Positions 44,389 through 56,507 of a DNA stretch of 64,000 nt are shown here, one piece after another. A program made the position numbers and the translations under genes. The stretch comes from Glandiceps talaboti. Lineage: Eukaryota; Hemichordata; Enteropneusta; Spengelidae. The notes under the pieces were generated by a model, which was given only the letters and a program-made list of their open reading frames with translations, ran no database searches and was not told where the DNA came from. Every line of letters starts with the position of its first letter. Within the stretch, counting starts at the first letter, position 1. The stretch covers positions 14,330,012 to 14,394,011 of the forward strand of contig NC_135564.1 in assembly GCF_964340395.1 (NCBI RefSeq). The letters run 5' to 3'.

Positions 44389-47300
44389 TAGCTCCGCTGT
44401 CAGCGAAAGCTGAAAGCGTAGCTTTAGGTATAGGTGGGTATTGAGGTATAGAGAGTAGAGTGAATCATAGGTGTCCATCAAACTTTTATATCTTCACTAT
44501 CTACTCCGAAAGTGACAGTCGGAATTCTTCGATATTTGGTGTGCATGTTCCCTGGGGGGAGGCTATTCAGATTTGTTCATGCCAAGTTGATCTGTGCCAT
44601 TTTCAATTTTTTATGATTTTTTTTCCAAAAATGACATTTTCATCAACTCCTCATAAACTTTAAGTCAGATTGCTTTGATATGTGGTGTGTTGATGCACAG
44701 AGGGTACCTTACTTAGATTTGTTAATTTCAAGTCAGCACGTCTTCTCTTCTATTTTTTATGATTTTTTTTTTGAAATTTGAAAAAAAAATGAATATGTTA
44801 ATGAGTATAATAACCGACGCCATATTGGAAATCACTCCGCGAGACTTTAGGTAAAGTGCAACTTTTCAAAAGACACTATTGACGTCAAACAAGCAATGTG
44901 ATATGTGCTATAGTCTTAATTCTACGCATTGTGCGCCCAAATGACAAATATTTGTTCGAAAAAGGGTTGTAAACTTCAAATCCAATTCTCCATCCACCCC
45001 TCCTACAGAATGGTTCATTCCAGTATATGCACCTCCCTCATGATCAAGTTTGAATGCCTGTGAACTGAAGTGTATGGGACGATTTTTGACAGAGTCAGTC
45101 GTCAATAAAAACGATAATACTCTTTCTAAAATTACCACATTTTGAAAGGGAAAGTACTTTGTGGTTCATTTATGGAGTTTTTTTTTATGTACGATCAATA
45201 TTGGTGGCAAAATTACAGCGTCAAAATTGCCGATGTGGTAGTTCCGTACGGCGACAATCTCAAGTACCCGGATGTACGAGGGACTAACCCGGAAGCAAGT
45301 CGTTGCCAGCCGTACGTTACAGTGTTAACATCGTCCGAGAAATCGCTGCGTTCAGAATGTCATTATTCACAGAATTGTTTCTTTCGAGTGAAAACCCGTC
45401 TTGAATTGTATAACTCTAACAAATGAAGACATGTCAAGTTATATTTTGAAAGTTGTATCGCTAGTTTGAGACGATTTTCTCACGTACTATCGAGGCTTGG
45501 TGTTGGACCTTACTCCAGTTCAGCGGGAAGTTTAGCCAGTCCGATAATTCTTTCTGGTTTAGTTTACAACACTTTTGATCACACAGATTTTGTTTTTGTG
45601 ATGAAAAGAAATTTAAGAAAAGATCACTTCAACCATTTGTGTTTTCTTTATGAAAGGTAATCGAACATGAACGAGTGTTACCACTGTAACCAGGAGGGTC
45701 TATGCTGTAACGTATAGCAAGGGTTCGACATACACGTACACGTTGGTCCGCTATCCCGCGAGTCGAGTAACTTTCATTAGTAGGGAGCTCAGAATTCAAA
45801 CCACCGGCTATATGATGAATTCATGGTCATAGTAAAATTCATTTGATTTTTAATTTGCTATTTTGACCAACTCCGGTTGTCTATTCGCGATAAAATTACG
45901 ATTAGTTTGGAAACGGGGTAGATTTTTCTATGATTCCGTGTCATAAAAGCATGTGTTGTGTAGTTTTCGAAAAGCACACCCGGTGGGAAAGTCGCCCAAC
46001 AGGCGATCTCGCGCCATTGCTGTACTACGTGGCACTTTATTCTGGCGGGGTGTCTCTTGAAAACGGGAATAGCGAAGGATGAGCCAATCAAGTGAGACCT
46101 TTCAAATGTAGCTAATATTATAGCCAATAAAATTAGTTGTACGATGATTTGTGTATAATAAGGGTAAGGCTGGCCTCTACACTGTACTGGCCACGTTCAA
46201 CGGAAGTAAGTGAAGCTCAATCATAACAATGGTGGCTGTCAAAATCGAAGACGCGATTTGACCGTGTTGTTATTTCAGTGAGTTTATTCAGCAAGAAAAC
46301 AACGTGTTCTATGTTTTTGTACTTCCTACATGATGTGATGATCGTTTTTTTACCGGTACAACTTACAGCCTACAATGAAACTGCTAACTTAGTTAGTAAC
46401 ACTGACACGGTACGATTCCGTGTTCCGTGTTCCGTGTTCATGTTTTGGGGCACATTTCTAAATACGCGAAACCAGTTATTGAATGTGTAGTGGATATTGA
46501 TATTCAGTTTGAAAAATTAAAATCCTGAACTTTATTTTGCAAACGGTTTTGTCATTTCTTAGTAATTATAGGGCCGACTGTATCACGTTTAACGTTTATG
46601 TCAACCCGGAAGTACATAGACACGAAAATAGACGAAGTGACTTGTACATGTAATTAGTAACAAAATTTTGCTGTAACTGCTGGTAACCTTCAAATTTATT
46701 TATTTTTATGTTGTAAATACATTCTAATATGCACTAAGGACAACACTATAAAGACTTGCTCCATGGGAAGGTAATTTTTTGTCTTTTAAAAATGCAATAC
46801 AACATGTAGTTAGATCAATGTGTACCAGAAATGTTATGAGCTAGAAATAAGACCACATAACATCTTATTACTCCCCCCAATTAAGACAAACTACTCACAG
46901 AAAGCAACAAAAAAGAGAAGAAGCTCCAAAACATAAAAAAGAGAATAAAATTACAGTAATGAGTTGATGATGCACAAACAACTACAAAGAAATAGACAGT
47001 TCAATTACAACACACGGTTTGAAATAAATATGGGGTTTGGAAAAGTGAATTAGAAGTTGAGCAAAAACTAAGAGAGATGAAGAGCCTAAGTGAACAAGCG
47101 AAAGCACTTAAAGATAGGACCACCAGATTTTTTGCAGGACTACTACGTTATCAATTTTACTAGTCCTGTGGGATAGTGACTTTTTTACTCCAGTGTCGAA
47201 CCCTGTCAATGGCTGAGAATGACTCTCCTTCGGGTACTTGGGGATTGTCGCCGTACGGAAACTAAGATGGCGATTAATACATTTCTTCCCTATATATATA

Positions 47301-47766
47301 TCTACTACAACTAGTACAAGTTGAATGTTGTTGACTTGGTAAATTTGTTAGAAAATTGAAATTGAAATTGCCTCAAAATTATTTTAGATCCCTAGTTTAT
47401 TTCATTCATCATTAAAATTTTCCAGGGTTAATAAAGCTGTAAGACACTGGAATTATTTATAGCCAACCTCAAAATCCTCTTTTTTTTCTTTTTTTTGTGT
47501 GCATTTCCCAGTCATTTTTTTCTGAGATTTTGTGCAATTTTTCATAACTGTAGATTTTTGTTATAAAATGGTGACTATGGTATAAAAGTACAATACATTA
47601 CCAACTTCTGTGTAAAATGTGTTTTATAGTGAGACATCATATGAAACCACTAACCACTTTATTGCATCGCTAAAACAAAACTGCATAGTAAAGAGCTGAA
47701 GAACTGAACCACTTCTACATGTCACCAAAATAAAAAAATAAATAAAAAAAAACAACAGCGGAGCTA
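44389..47766. mobile_element. 3.4 kb interval with inverted TAGCTCCGCTGT termini
   Basis: Left terminus TAGCTCCGCTGTCAGCGAAAGC (44389 on) and right terminus ACAGCGGAGCTA (47755-47766) are inverted copies. The left part (44400-44800) holds two related sub-repeats of about 130 bp (GATATTTGGTGTGCATG.. and GATATGTGGTGTGTTGATG..). The middle is CpG-richer and holds the promoter-like site at 46082-46205. No transposase is recognised. It may be one large element or two separate insertions. Confidence 0.4.
46082..46205 (+). promoter_or_regulatory. Candidate promoter and short first exon, plus strand
   Basis: Two AGCCAAT boxes (46082-46088, 46122-46128) are followed by TATAATA (46154-46160). About 45 nt after that comes a consensus donor GGAA|GTAAGTG at 46205/46206. 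The surrounding 45150-46650 is visibly richer in CpG than its neighbours. No downstream coding exon is recognised. Confidence 0.35.
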
Positions 47767-47868
47767 TTCTGACCGATAGGTCGCTTGTCTGCTGTAAATA
47801 TGGACTTAAAGTGACACACTCACTGGTGAGTTATGTTGTGTAATTACAAAATATGACACTGGTAATCC

Positions 47869-48175
47869 AGCCTTCGGTTTACTATGATAGACACAAACTA
47901 ATTTTATTGTTCTTCAATGTGATAGATTACACAAGTGGGTGATATCTTTTCCTCTGTTGTGCAATTCTATTTACCCTGTGATCAAGATAGTGTAAACATT
48001 GGAAGTCCCAAAACAGCACAGCAAGTTCATGGAACTCTAAATAAACTAGTTTTCAGAGACACCTCCCTACTGAGAATATATTTAAACCAATGTCCATTCA
48101 ATAGATTTATCACTGTTGTATCAACATGTTGTGACAATAGTATTAGTTTGTGTCTATCTTAGTAAACCGAAGGCT
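47869..48175. mobile_element. MITE with about 38-bp inverted termini (AGCCTTCGGTTTACTA)
   Basis: The left arm AGCCTTCGGTTTACTA followed by GATAGACACAAACTAAT and its inverse at the right are almost identical. GGTAAT lies on both sides as a possible target duplication. Fragments of the family are at 8127-8180 and 63945-64000. Confidence 0.85.
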
Positions 48176-51100
48176 CAACCACCAGGGTAATAAATCCATG
48201 ATTACACTATTCTAGTATGACAGGTGTATTGATACACACCTTTAAAGGCAATAATAATCATCTTCTCAAATTGCTGGCACAGTTGATTTCATAATAAACC
48301 AATTACAATTTATATGTATAACTTAAAAAAAAAATTGCAGGACTATCTTTAATAATTCCTATTCAGAAATTGGCAAATAAAGATACATACTAACTATTTG
48401 ACTTTATCAGACACAACTTGTAATACTTATCAGAATACTTTGTGTCTATCAGAAAGCTTGTAACAGAATATTTTAAGTCTGGAAAGATATCCAGTTTTGT
48501 CCTACAGCATTTTTTTAGACTGATAACACCTGTATATCAGTTATTGCTAGATACTGTAATGACTGAATAATTTATTTGCATGCATCTACATATACATATT
48601 TATGTTTCTAGGAACTCAAGATCTGTACATTCATGTAGAAAGTATTGCCTCGGGGGATGTGGACAGGAGGTACGAGTGATTGCTGTTGATACATGCGTCA
48701 CTGCTACTTTGAACATTTATAAGGATGGGGAAAACACTATAGTTTGGAATGTCTCTGTCAGTTATAGTACCAGGATATAAAGAGTATTTGTTGATGTGAT
48801 GTGATGTGATGTGCTATCCATCTGAATATTTCTAGGGATAGGTAGTAGACATTGTTTGTAGGATTGTTCCAGTCAGTAATATATATAATTATATATATGG
48901 CATTAGGATAAAACCGGTACTACATCAGTACATGTACTTGAACTACTTGTATCTATCGGTAGTGCTTGTGCAACTTATTTTAATTCAAGGGAAGGGTACA
49001 TGTACATTGGTAGATGATGTCATTTGTGACATCGCTCTTGTCAGGTATGGTTTGAGGATAAAAGGCAGACTACTTGTTTCTATTTGTTGATGAGGCTGTA
49101 TTACTCCAGGCCTTCGGGAAGCAAACAGTGTTATTTGTGAGATTGTTCTAGTTACTTAAAGATAATGGATAAAGAGCCTGGAGTACTTGTATGTACTTGT
49201 AGTCTAGTATTGTACAGATTGTATATAAATGGCATCATTTACTACACTTGGCCATTTAGAGGTTCCCATCTGTTAGTTCCCCAGGTGCTTTTAATATTAG
49301 GGTTACCATAAAATGTTTGAATTATGTATACAGTATACATTATCTATTGTTATGTTTCTCCTTGTAATGGCTTTGAAGGGATACGGTGATCAGTTAATTT
49401 TTAAAACTTGTTTTTGAAAAAAGTAAGTACATGTTAAAAACTTTGTGATGCATTCATTCAGTTAAATATCATTTTTTTAACAGTGTGTATGTGTACTGTG
49501 TCTTAGAAATGACAATTAAAGTCATAAGGGTACTATGAACATTTCTTTTTTTCAATCAAATGTCCCACATTTAAGGCACCATATGCATTGCAATGGTAAC
49601 CTTTGTGACTGCTGACCATGAAATGTTGATAGAACACTTACTGAATAAGATCTATTAGCATTCATCCTTCCCTCAAAGTCCTTGAATAAACGTCAAATTT
49701 CTCATGTGCCTAATGTAATTATTAGATTAGGTACATGGCAAATTCAATGTTTATTGCAATTAGTTACGACAGGGAATTAAATTTGGCACAGTGTAAAAAA
49801 TAACAACATAAGTGTGACATGCAGTAAAAGTTGAACTTTCGCTTTGTTGATTCCAATACAAAATAACCACAATTCAATGCACCTGTCATACACAGTCATG
49901 TTATTTTCAAACATATGGCAGAAGCGTTCACCTTGTGCATCATTCTCGTGCTGAAATTAATTACATCTGTATTTGCAATGCTAAAATATCACACACTACA
50001 GTGACATTTCTCTCTTCCTTGATTTTGTGCATCAACAAAAATCTCATCCGATCCACCATATGATTTGACCCCCTTAATGTATCATATGCCACCAGACCCG
50101 CTAAGCTGTTCATTTTGGTATTAAATTGAGAGATTAGATGTGACGTGTATTCTGTGTTGTATTTCAATATATTTGTGTCAACTTTAATACAATTAAATTA
50201 GGTACATGAGAAGTTCGATGTTTATCCCTACCTAAGGGTACATATGTAGATGTAGAGAATTGATTATAAGCTAGATTTCAAAGGAGCGATGACAAACATG
50301 GGAGTATTGTGAGGTGTGTATAATCCTAGAACTACAGTATTGAACTGATAAATCTTAAACATTACAATATCCACTGCAATCTCAATATCTCCGTTGAAGT
50401 TTGATAGCCGAGAGTCTTGTCCCAGTGTTACATTCTCAAGAAGCTTTCCACTACAAGCTTAGGCTTATGCCCTTGGAAGCACAGACATTGGTACTGAATT
50501 TACAATTACCACTAACAGCTTTGCTAAATCATAGGCATTGGAGAGAACAGAAAACTGCGGCATTTCTTTTGAAGTGATGTAGGTTGGAATACAAGATCAC
50601 TTTTTAATCCGTTGGCATTGTCTATGATTGATACTATTTTCACAAGGCAAATCAGTCGCCAAAATTGACACACTGTCTGTCCAATGGCTATGGCTCAATG
50701 TACGGAACTTCAGACCCTTGTATAATTGGCTATCCTACCAATTGAAGGCACATGGGACAATGATTACTTGTTTGTCACAGGTTTATCCAGAGCTATTGGT
50801 GGTAATTTCAATTTCAGAACTGATTTCTGTTTGCTCATTACACGGACATAAAACTTGGCTAGAAGTTGAGAAATAAACTGCTGAACAATTGCTGTGTTTT
50901 CTTGTACTATAAAAGGGAAGATTAAAGTGCTGCTGGACCTGTCATACATGCACTAAGAATGTTCCAGAACATAGAAAGCAATGCCGTTTTGTATCTGCAT
51001 TGTCAATCGTCAAACAGTTAGCTTGTGTGTGCCTTGTATCACTGCAGTCTGGGTTTGAAGATGTCCAGCACTGGCTGCATGGGTTTGATTTAATTAACTT

Positions 51101-51950
51101 GGTATGTACAATGTATATAAGAAATACAGTGATCAGACTGACACTACCTAACAATGCAAGTTTCCTGGTACTTCGGTTCCCCCTGCTTTAACATTAGGGC
51201 ACTAGTGTTTTGCGCAAATGGCTACCATATCTCAATTTCTGAAATGCGATTTTGGATAAAATTATAAACTTAAAAAGTCTGTAGTATATCATCATTATTA
51301 ATGTCTATTATTATGGTAATGCTCTATCTTTTTTAAAAGAAAAGGAAGTGGATTTTGTATTGTTCCTATTTATATTCTTTTTGGAGATTTTTAGCTTTTA
51401 GCTTATATCTTTGTGAAGAAAAAGATTGATGAAGAACTTGAAGAAGGCCTATAAACAAGAAGAAAGAAGTTAAAGAAATTTCACCTGATATTTGAATGAA
51501 GCACCAACAGGCCTCCACTGAATGCTATCCACAGAAGAAGCAAATGCTCACGTTTCTCTTTTTTGGAATAGAAAATATGTTCTTTTTTAAAAAAATAGAA
51601 AATATGTTCTTTGAACAAAGGCAAAATATCTTTATCCCTGCTTTTCTACAAACATCCTGAATACATTTATGACAGTTCCGGCTACAGTTTAATTCCCTTT
51701 GAACCAAAACAAGTGATACTACAGAGTAGGTTTCACTTATTCAGCAGTTCCTATGTAAATCTGTGTGTTTACTGTATACCCATATGTCCTTTCTTTTGAA
51801 CTGATTGTGTTGCCTCCAGATGGTATCACTCGGAGGCATACAAAATGTATACACTTGAATAGTCTTTGTCAATTAGTTTATAGTACAACATAATCTACCT
51901 GTCCATCCAAGCATGCTAACTGGTTTGGAAAAAGCTGTTTGTAGCGAGTT
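48176..51950. other. No gene recognised
   Basis: 3.8 kb without credible coding exons. It contains an ATATATATAATTATATATAT palindrome near 48879-48898 and a (GATGT)n run near 48795. Confidence 0.4.
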
Positions 51951-51954
51951 ACAT

Positions 51955-53105
51955 TTATTTTATCTCACATTTGAAATGAATGTGAAAGAGAAAATTTTCA
52001 GCAATATGAGAATTTGCATTTGAAATGAATGCATTTTGCAAGTATATGCAGCTAGACAGAGTTGGCATACATGTATGTTTGCAAAAAACTGTTTGCAGCA
52101 GGATATAAAACTCATATTTGCATTTGGAAATATATTTAGTTGGAGAAAGTACTCATACAGGTTTATACTCATATTTGAAATGAATATGTTTTGCAAAAAT
52201 ATGTATGAGCTGGACAGAGTGTGCCCACATATTTAAATATAGCTGTTTCAGCAATATCTAAACTCTGAATATGTTATGATGTAAATTTATAACTGTAGCT
52301 GGACAGAGTATGCTTGCATGTTTAATATATAATAATAAGCTGCTGTCAGCAGTAAATAAACTTGAATATGTTTTGTAAATTTATATATGCAGGTAGATGG
52401 AGTATGCGTACATCATATTTCATACAAAGATGTTTTCATATATATAATTATATGTATCTGAACTCATTTGAAATGAATGCGTTGTGCAAAAATATGTAGC
52501 TGGACAGAGTTCTCATGCATGTTTCATAAAAAGCTTTTTTTAAGCAATATATAAACTCACATTTGAAACAAATCTGTTTTGCAAAAATATGTACGAGTTG
52601 GACAGAGTACACATGCATATTTCATAAAATGCAGTTTTCAGCAATATATAAACTTGTATTCGAAACGAATATGTTTTGCAAGTATATATTATGTAGCTGG
52701 ATGGAGTACACATGCATATTTTTCAGTAAGTTGTTTTCAGCATCAAATAAATCCATGTATGAAATGAATCTATTTTGAAATATATGTAGCTAGATGGTGT
52801 ACGCATGCATGTTTCATAAAAAGCAGTTTTCAGTAATATGTAAACTCATATTTGAATCAAGTATGATTTGCAAATTTCTGTATGTAGATGGATGGAGTGC
52901 AAGTTTCATTAAAAAAAGCTGTTTTCAGCATATATGAACTCATGTTTGAAGCAAATACATTGTATGTTTTGCAAATTTATATATGAAACTGGACACGATA
53001 ATGTACGTGTTTCGTAAAAAGTTGTTTTGAGCAATATATACACCCACGTTTGAAGTGAATGAGCTTTGGAAATATACATGTAGGTGAATGGAGTACTCTC
53101 AATGT
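51955..53105. repeat. Diverged satellite-like array, about 90-110-bp unit, about 12 copies
   Basis: Unit order: CTCATATTTGAAATGAATATG, TTTTGCAAAAATATGTA, AGCTGGACAGAGTA, GCATGCATGTTTCATAAAA, GCTGTTTTCAGCAATATATAAA. Confidence 0.9.
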
Positions 53106-53109
53106 TAAA

Positions 53110-54685
53110 ATGCGGCAATTCTAATAGTCTTCAAAATCCTGCTTTTTATTTTTAGCCTCATTATACCTTGTCCTTCAGTGTCTTTAACAATCTCCTATAC
53201 TATTATAGTCCTGACAGGTTGATTTTTTTCTTCTCTGACATGTTGGTAGTCATACGTTGTGTTACTTACAGACAGATGTCTCTTATTCATAAGAAGTATG
53301 CTGAAAAGGAGCGGTTTGGGCGTTCTTGAAATGACTTTATCAAAGTCACATCATTAAGAGAATTAAATTGAAAATCTTGGAAATCAAGCCAATTTAATGG
53401 TCTAGTGCTTTGAATGAATCGTAAGACGTATGCCAATCAGTTTTCTGTCTACCTGACTGCGAGTGTTTAGTGGCGCTGCCTTTGTAAAAAATACATGTAT
53501 GCATTTATGTAGGTTTCTCGTTTATGAGACTTGTACAGTGATGTAAACATGGTGTCTATCACAAATACAACTGCATCATCTAATACAGGTGATAAGTAAA
53601 TATAAATAGGAAGGTTATTACAATTGTATATAAAAGACTTTGTGTGTTGACTCCATATTTACAGTGTAACAGCAAACCATATTAATGGAACCAATTACAG
53701 GGTTTATGTCAGGAAAATTTCATTCTCAACATTGATAATTTATTTTTTACATGTACTTGTATATGTAGTTTTGTAAGGTCACCATCTGTAGTCATGTATA
53801 TTGAGTAAATTCAGTGTGTATGATTGTGGGTGGGTGGGTGGATGGGTGTTTGTTTGTTTGAGAGTCGGTCTGTGTGTTGAGATCTGTCCATCACATCAAT
53901 CCATTACAAAATTGTAAGTACATGTAACTGTATGCAGAACTATTCATAATTATGTACCAGGGATTACTTGCATCTATGTGCATACATATTGGTATTTGCA
54001 TTGCAGTGCACTATTGAAAACATCATTGCATACCTATTGGTCTATGCGAATGCACATGCAATTACTTTGGGTACTCAGGGTATTTGGACTTGTGCTTGAC
54101 ATGTTTTTCTGCTGGACTTACTCTGCTCATGGTAACAGAAAACACTCATGCAAGCACTCATGCAAATAAACCCCCTGAGTATGCCACATTGGCAATCACG
54201 CTTCATGAGGTTCCTAGCTGTTATATATTTAACACAGAATCTCAAAGTGCCAGGATTATTGTTGAGACTATTATAGTTTTTATTTGTTTAGCAATCTGGC
54301 ACCATTGCCAATTGATACAAGACTACATGTAGCTCGTCGAACATTCACCATACAATGTACATGTACATTCACCTATCCAAGTTTATGCTGAAACTATCAA
54401 TGCCATTTCATACAATGAAAAAAGTGGAAAATGATCATTGGCATTCCTACATGTATTCCTTATCTTGATGAATTTTCCCAATCCTAGTCCAGCGTACCAA
54501 AGAAAAGTAGCTTATTTCATCATACGAGCACCGAGTCTAATCTGACAATGCTAACACATACTTTTTAACAAAAAAAAGTTCTCAAGCTTTCAGAAAAAGA
54601 AAGAAACATTAACTTTGTTTATACAATCATAGCACATCATGATGCATTAATTATTACAGTCAGTATCAACTATATTTAATATACG
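53110..54685. other. No gene recognised
   Basis: It holds the 54050-54190 relative of the 35845-36015 repeat. Otherwise unremarkable. Confidence 0.4.
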
Positions 54686-55224
54686 GTATAAAATTCAGGA
54701 AAAGTTTACTTGAATGTGTTGTCTTTTCCCCATTCACTTTCTCGATGGAATCATTTGTGCTTAAACACTTTTTCTGGATTCTGTGTTGAATTGAAGAATG
54801 CATAAATGCAAAGGTTATTATACTCTACATTTTATATGGTATCATGGTATCAACATCAGTCAATGTTTACTTGTGTCGTCTTTTTCAAACCACTTACTTT
54901 CTTATTTGCATTTATTTAAAAAAAACTCTTCTGAATTCTATGTTGAATTGAAGAAAGCATATTATTATATGCAAGGGTTATTATAAACTACTTTTAGATG
55001 GTGCCAACTTCAATAACGTTTGCATGTGTCTTCTTTTTCTTAGTTGCTTTCTTGATAGAACCATTTGTGTTTATTATAAATGCTTTCCTGAATTTTCTGT
55101 TGAATTGAGCAAAGCATACATGTACGATGTAGATGCAAAGGTTATTGTAAATTACATTTTGCATGGTGCCAACTTCAAAGTTTTTGTGTCGTTTCTGTAA
55201 TTTTTTTTTCTGGTAGGATCATTT

Positions 55225-55308
<84 letters not shown>

Positions 55309-55311
55309 ACA
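55225..55311. repeat. Compound microsatellite (TC)n(AC)n
   Basis: About 60 nt of TC dinucleotides followed by about 28 nt of AC, inserted in or expanded within decayed tail copy D. AT-rich TATATA palindromes follow to about 55380. Confidence 0.97.
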
Positions 55312-55453
55312 AATGTGTATATGTGTGTGTGTATATATATATACACACATCTATATATATAATTTATATTGATATATATTGTTATATATTAAAAATGCTT
55401 TTCTGAATTATGTGGCGATGAAAGCATAGATAAAGGAGTTATTCAAAACTGCA

Positions 55454-55459
55454 TTTATT
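55454..55459 (-). terminator. Candidate polyadenylation signal of the GPCR gene
   Basis: AATAAA on the minus strand begins 8 nt after the GPCR stop codon. It lies within the spacer of the tail-repeat array, so its use is uncertain. Confidence 0.35.
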
Positions 55460-55466
55460 TTACATT

Positions 55467-56507
55467 TTACAAGGTATCAACTTCAGTCAAAGTTTGCTTG
55501 TATCGTCTTTGTCTCATTCGCTTTCTCGGTAAAATCATTTGTTTAAACGCTTTTCTGAATTCTGTGTTGAAGAAAGCATAGATGCAAGGGTTGAGAGTAC
55601 TGTTGACGTACCCAAGCCACGTCATAATAGTTGATCCTATAGATGACACGCTCCAATGACACGTATCTGCCAATGTCCAGTAAACAATATAAGGTCCCCA
55701 ACACACTAGGAAACACCCCATTATCACGGCTAGTGTTCTTACGGCTTTCTTTTCCCTTCCATTGAAATAAGACTCTTTCCTATGCTCAGGTGTTACAACT
55801 GCATTACGAAGCGTTTGTATACGTTTAACCTGACTTTGTGCTGTTCGTACAACTTTTGTGTGTAATACGATCATTCCAACTAGAGGAATCCAAAATGCGA
55901 TTATACCAACTATCAGCGAATACGCAGGTTTCGTCTGAAATAGACATTCGTTAGGATTGTCCACATTTTGAATATGACCGTTTGTAGTATTCCAACCAAG
56001 TAGGATGGGTAATATAGACATCAGCGCAGAGATTATCCAGAGTGTGATAATGAACACAGCGGCGAGTTTCCCCGTCATAGCACCTTTATACCAGTATGGT
56101 TTTAGCACTGCCAGGGCTCTCTCTATAGCGATGATGAATAAATGCCATACTGAGGTTGTACACAGTGCAACATCCAACGATACCCAAATATTGCACCACA
56201 CGACACCGTATATCCAGAGCGGATGAACAATGTTTGATAATGCGAACGGTAAAACTATAGCACCGACTAAGAAATCGGCTGTCGCTAAGCTCACAATGAA
56301 GTAATTAGTGATGGTTTGAAGATGGGTGTAACGGGCCACACTGATACATACTAGACCATTGCCAAGTAGCGTTAACAATATTAGTATCGTGAGGCTCACT
56401 GTCAGAAATATCGCAGATAGTGACATTATACTTGTTGATGTATAGTCATCTGTTGAATTTGTAGTGACGTTAGATGAAGAGATATTAATGAAGTACTCAG
56501 AAGGCAT
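55467..56507 (-). CDS. Class A GPCR, aminergic type, intronless, complete (346 aa)
   Basis: Seven hydrophobic segments and the class A anchors are all present: N50 (1.50), D78 (2.50), C105 (3.25) paired with C188 in ECL2, R130 (3.50), W157 (4.50), P208 (5.50), C269-W-G-P272 (6.50) and N306-P-C-I-Y310 (NPxxY). D112 falls exactly at 3.32, and W297, Y300, N302 and S303 fit the aminergic TM7 pattern WGY.NS (here WLGYVNS). The ligand is therefore likely a biogenic or trace amine. Oddities: the DRY motif is E-R-A (129-131), positions 5.42, 5.43 and 5.46 are V, G and A rather than serines, and 6.51-6.52 are Y-I rather than F-F, so a classical catecholamine seems unlikely. N-terminal glycosylation sites are at N8, N13 and N17, with N173 in ECL2. 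ICL3 is short, as in trace-amine, D1 or H2-like receptors. The start is the first in-frame ATG. Receptor subtype is unassigned. Confidence 0.93.
   Translation of the reverse strand: MPSEYFINISSSNVTTNSTDDYTSTSIMSLSAIFLTVSLTILILLTLLGNGLVCISVARYTHLQTITNYFIVSLATADFLVGAIVLPFALSNIVHPLWIYGVVWCNIWVSLDVALCTTSVWHLFIIAIERALAVLKPYWYKGAMTGKLAAVFIITLWIISALMSILPILLGWNTTNGHIQNVDNPNECLFQTKPAYSLIVGIIAFWIPLVGMIVLHTKVVRTAQSQVKRIQTLRNAVVTPEHRKESYFNGREKKAVRTLAVIMGCFLVCWGPYIVYWTLADTCHWSVSSIGSTIMTWLGYVNSTLNPCIYAFFNTEFRKAFKQMILPRKRMRQRRYKQTLTEVDTL

Larger units (their letters stand above)
54690..55466 (-). pseudogene. Four decayed tandem copies of the GPCR 3' end (TM7 NPxxY to stop)
   Basis: Downstream of the receptor stop the same stretch recurs at about 160-bp spacing: copy A about 54690-54835, B 54836-54997, C 54998-55163, D 55164-55466. 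Each carries, antisense, recognisable pieces of the coding tail: the complement of AACCCTTGCAT (N-P-C-I), the FFNTEFRKAF region (CTGAATTCTGTGTTGAA-like), the basic stretch, and the LTEVDT region (GGTATCAACTTCAG-like). All are broken by indels. Copy D is split by the TC/AC microsatellite. All units share the same breakpoints, at NPCI and about 35 nt past the stop, which points to tandem duplication of one unit of about 160 bp whose functional member is still the gene end. Confidence 0.8.

Noticed and set aside
45142-45426. 94-codon plus-strand frame in the CpG-richer region
   Set aside because: No recognisable domain. The higher GC lowers stop frequency, so chance is likely.
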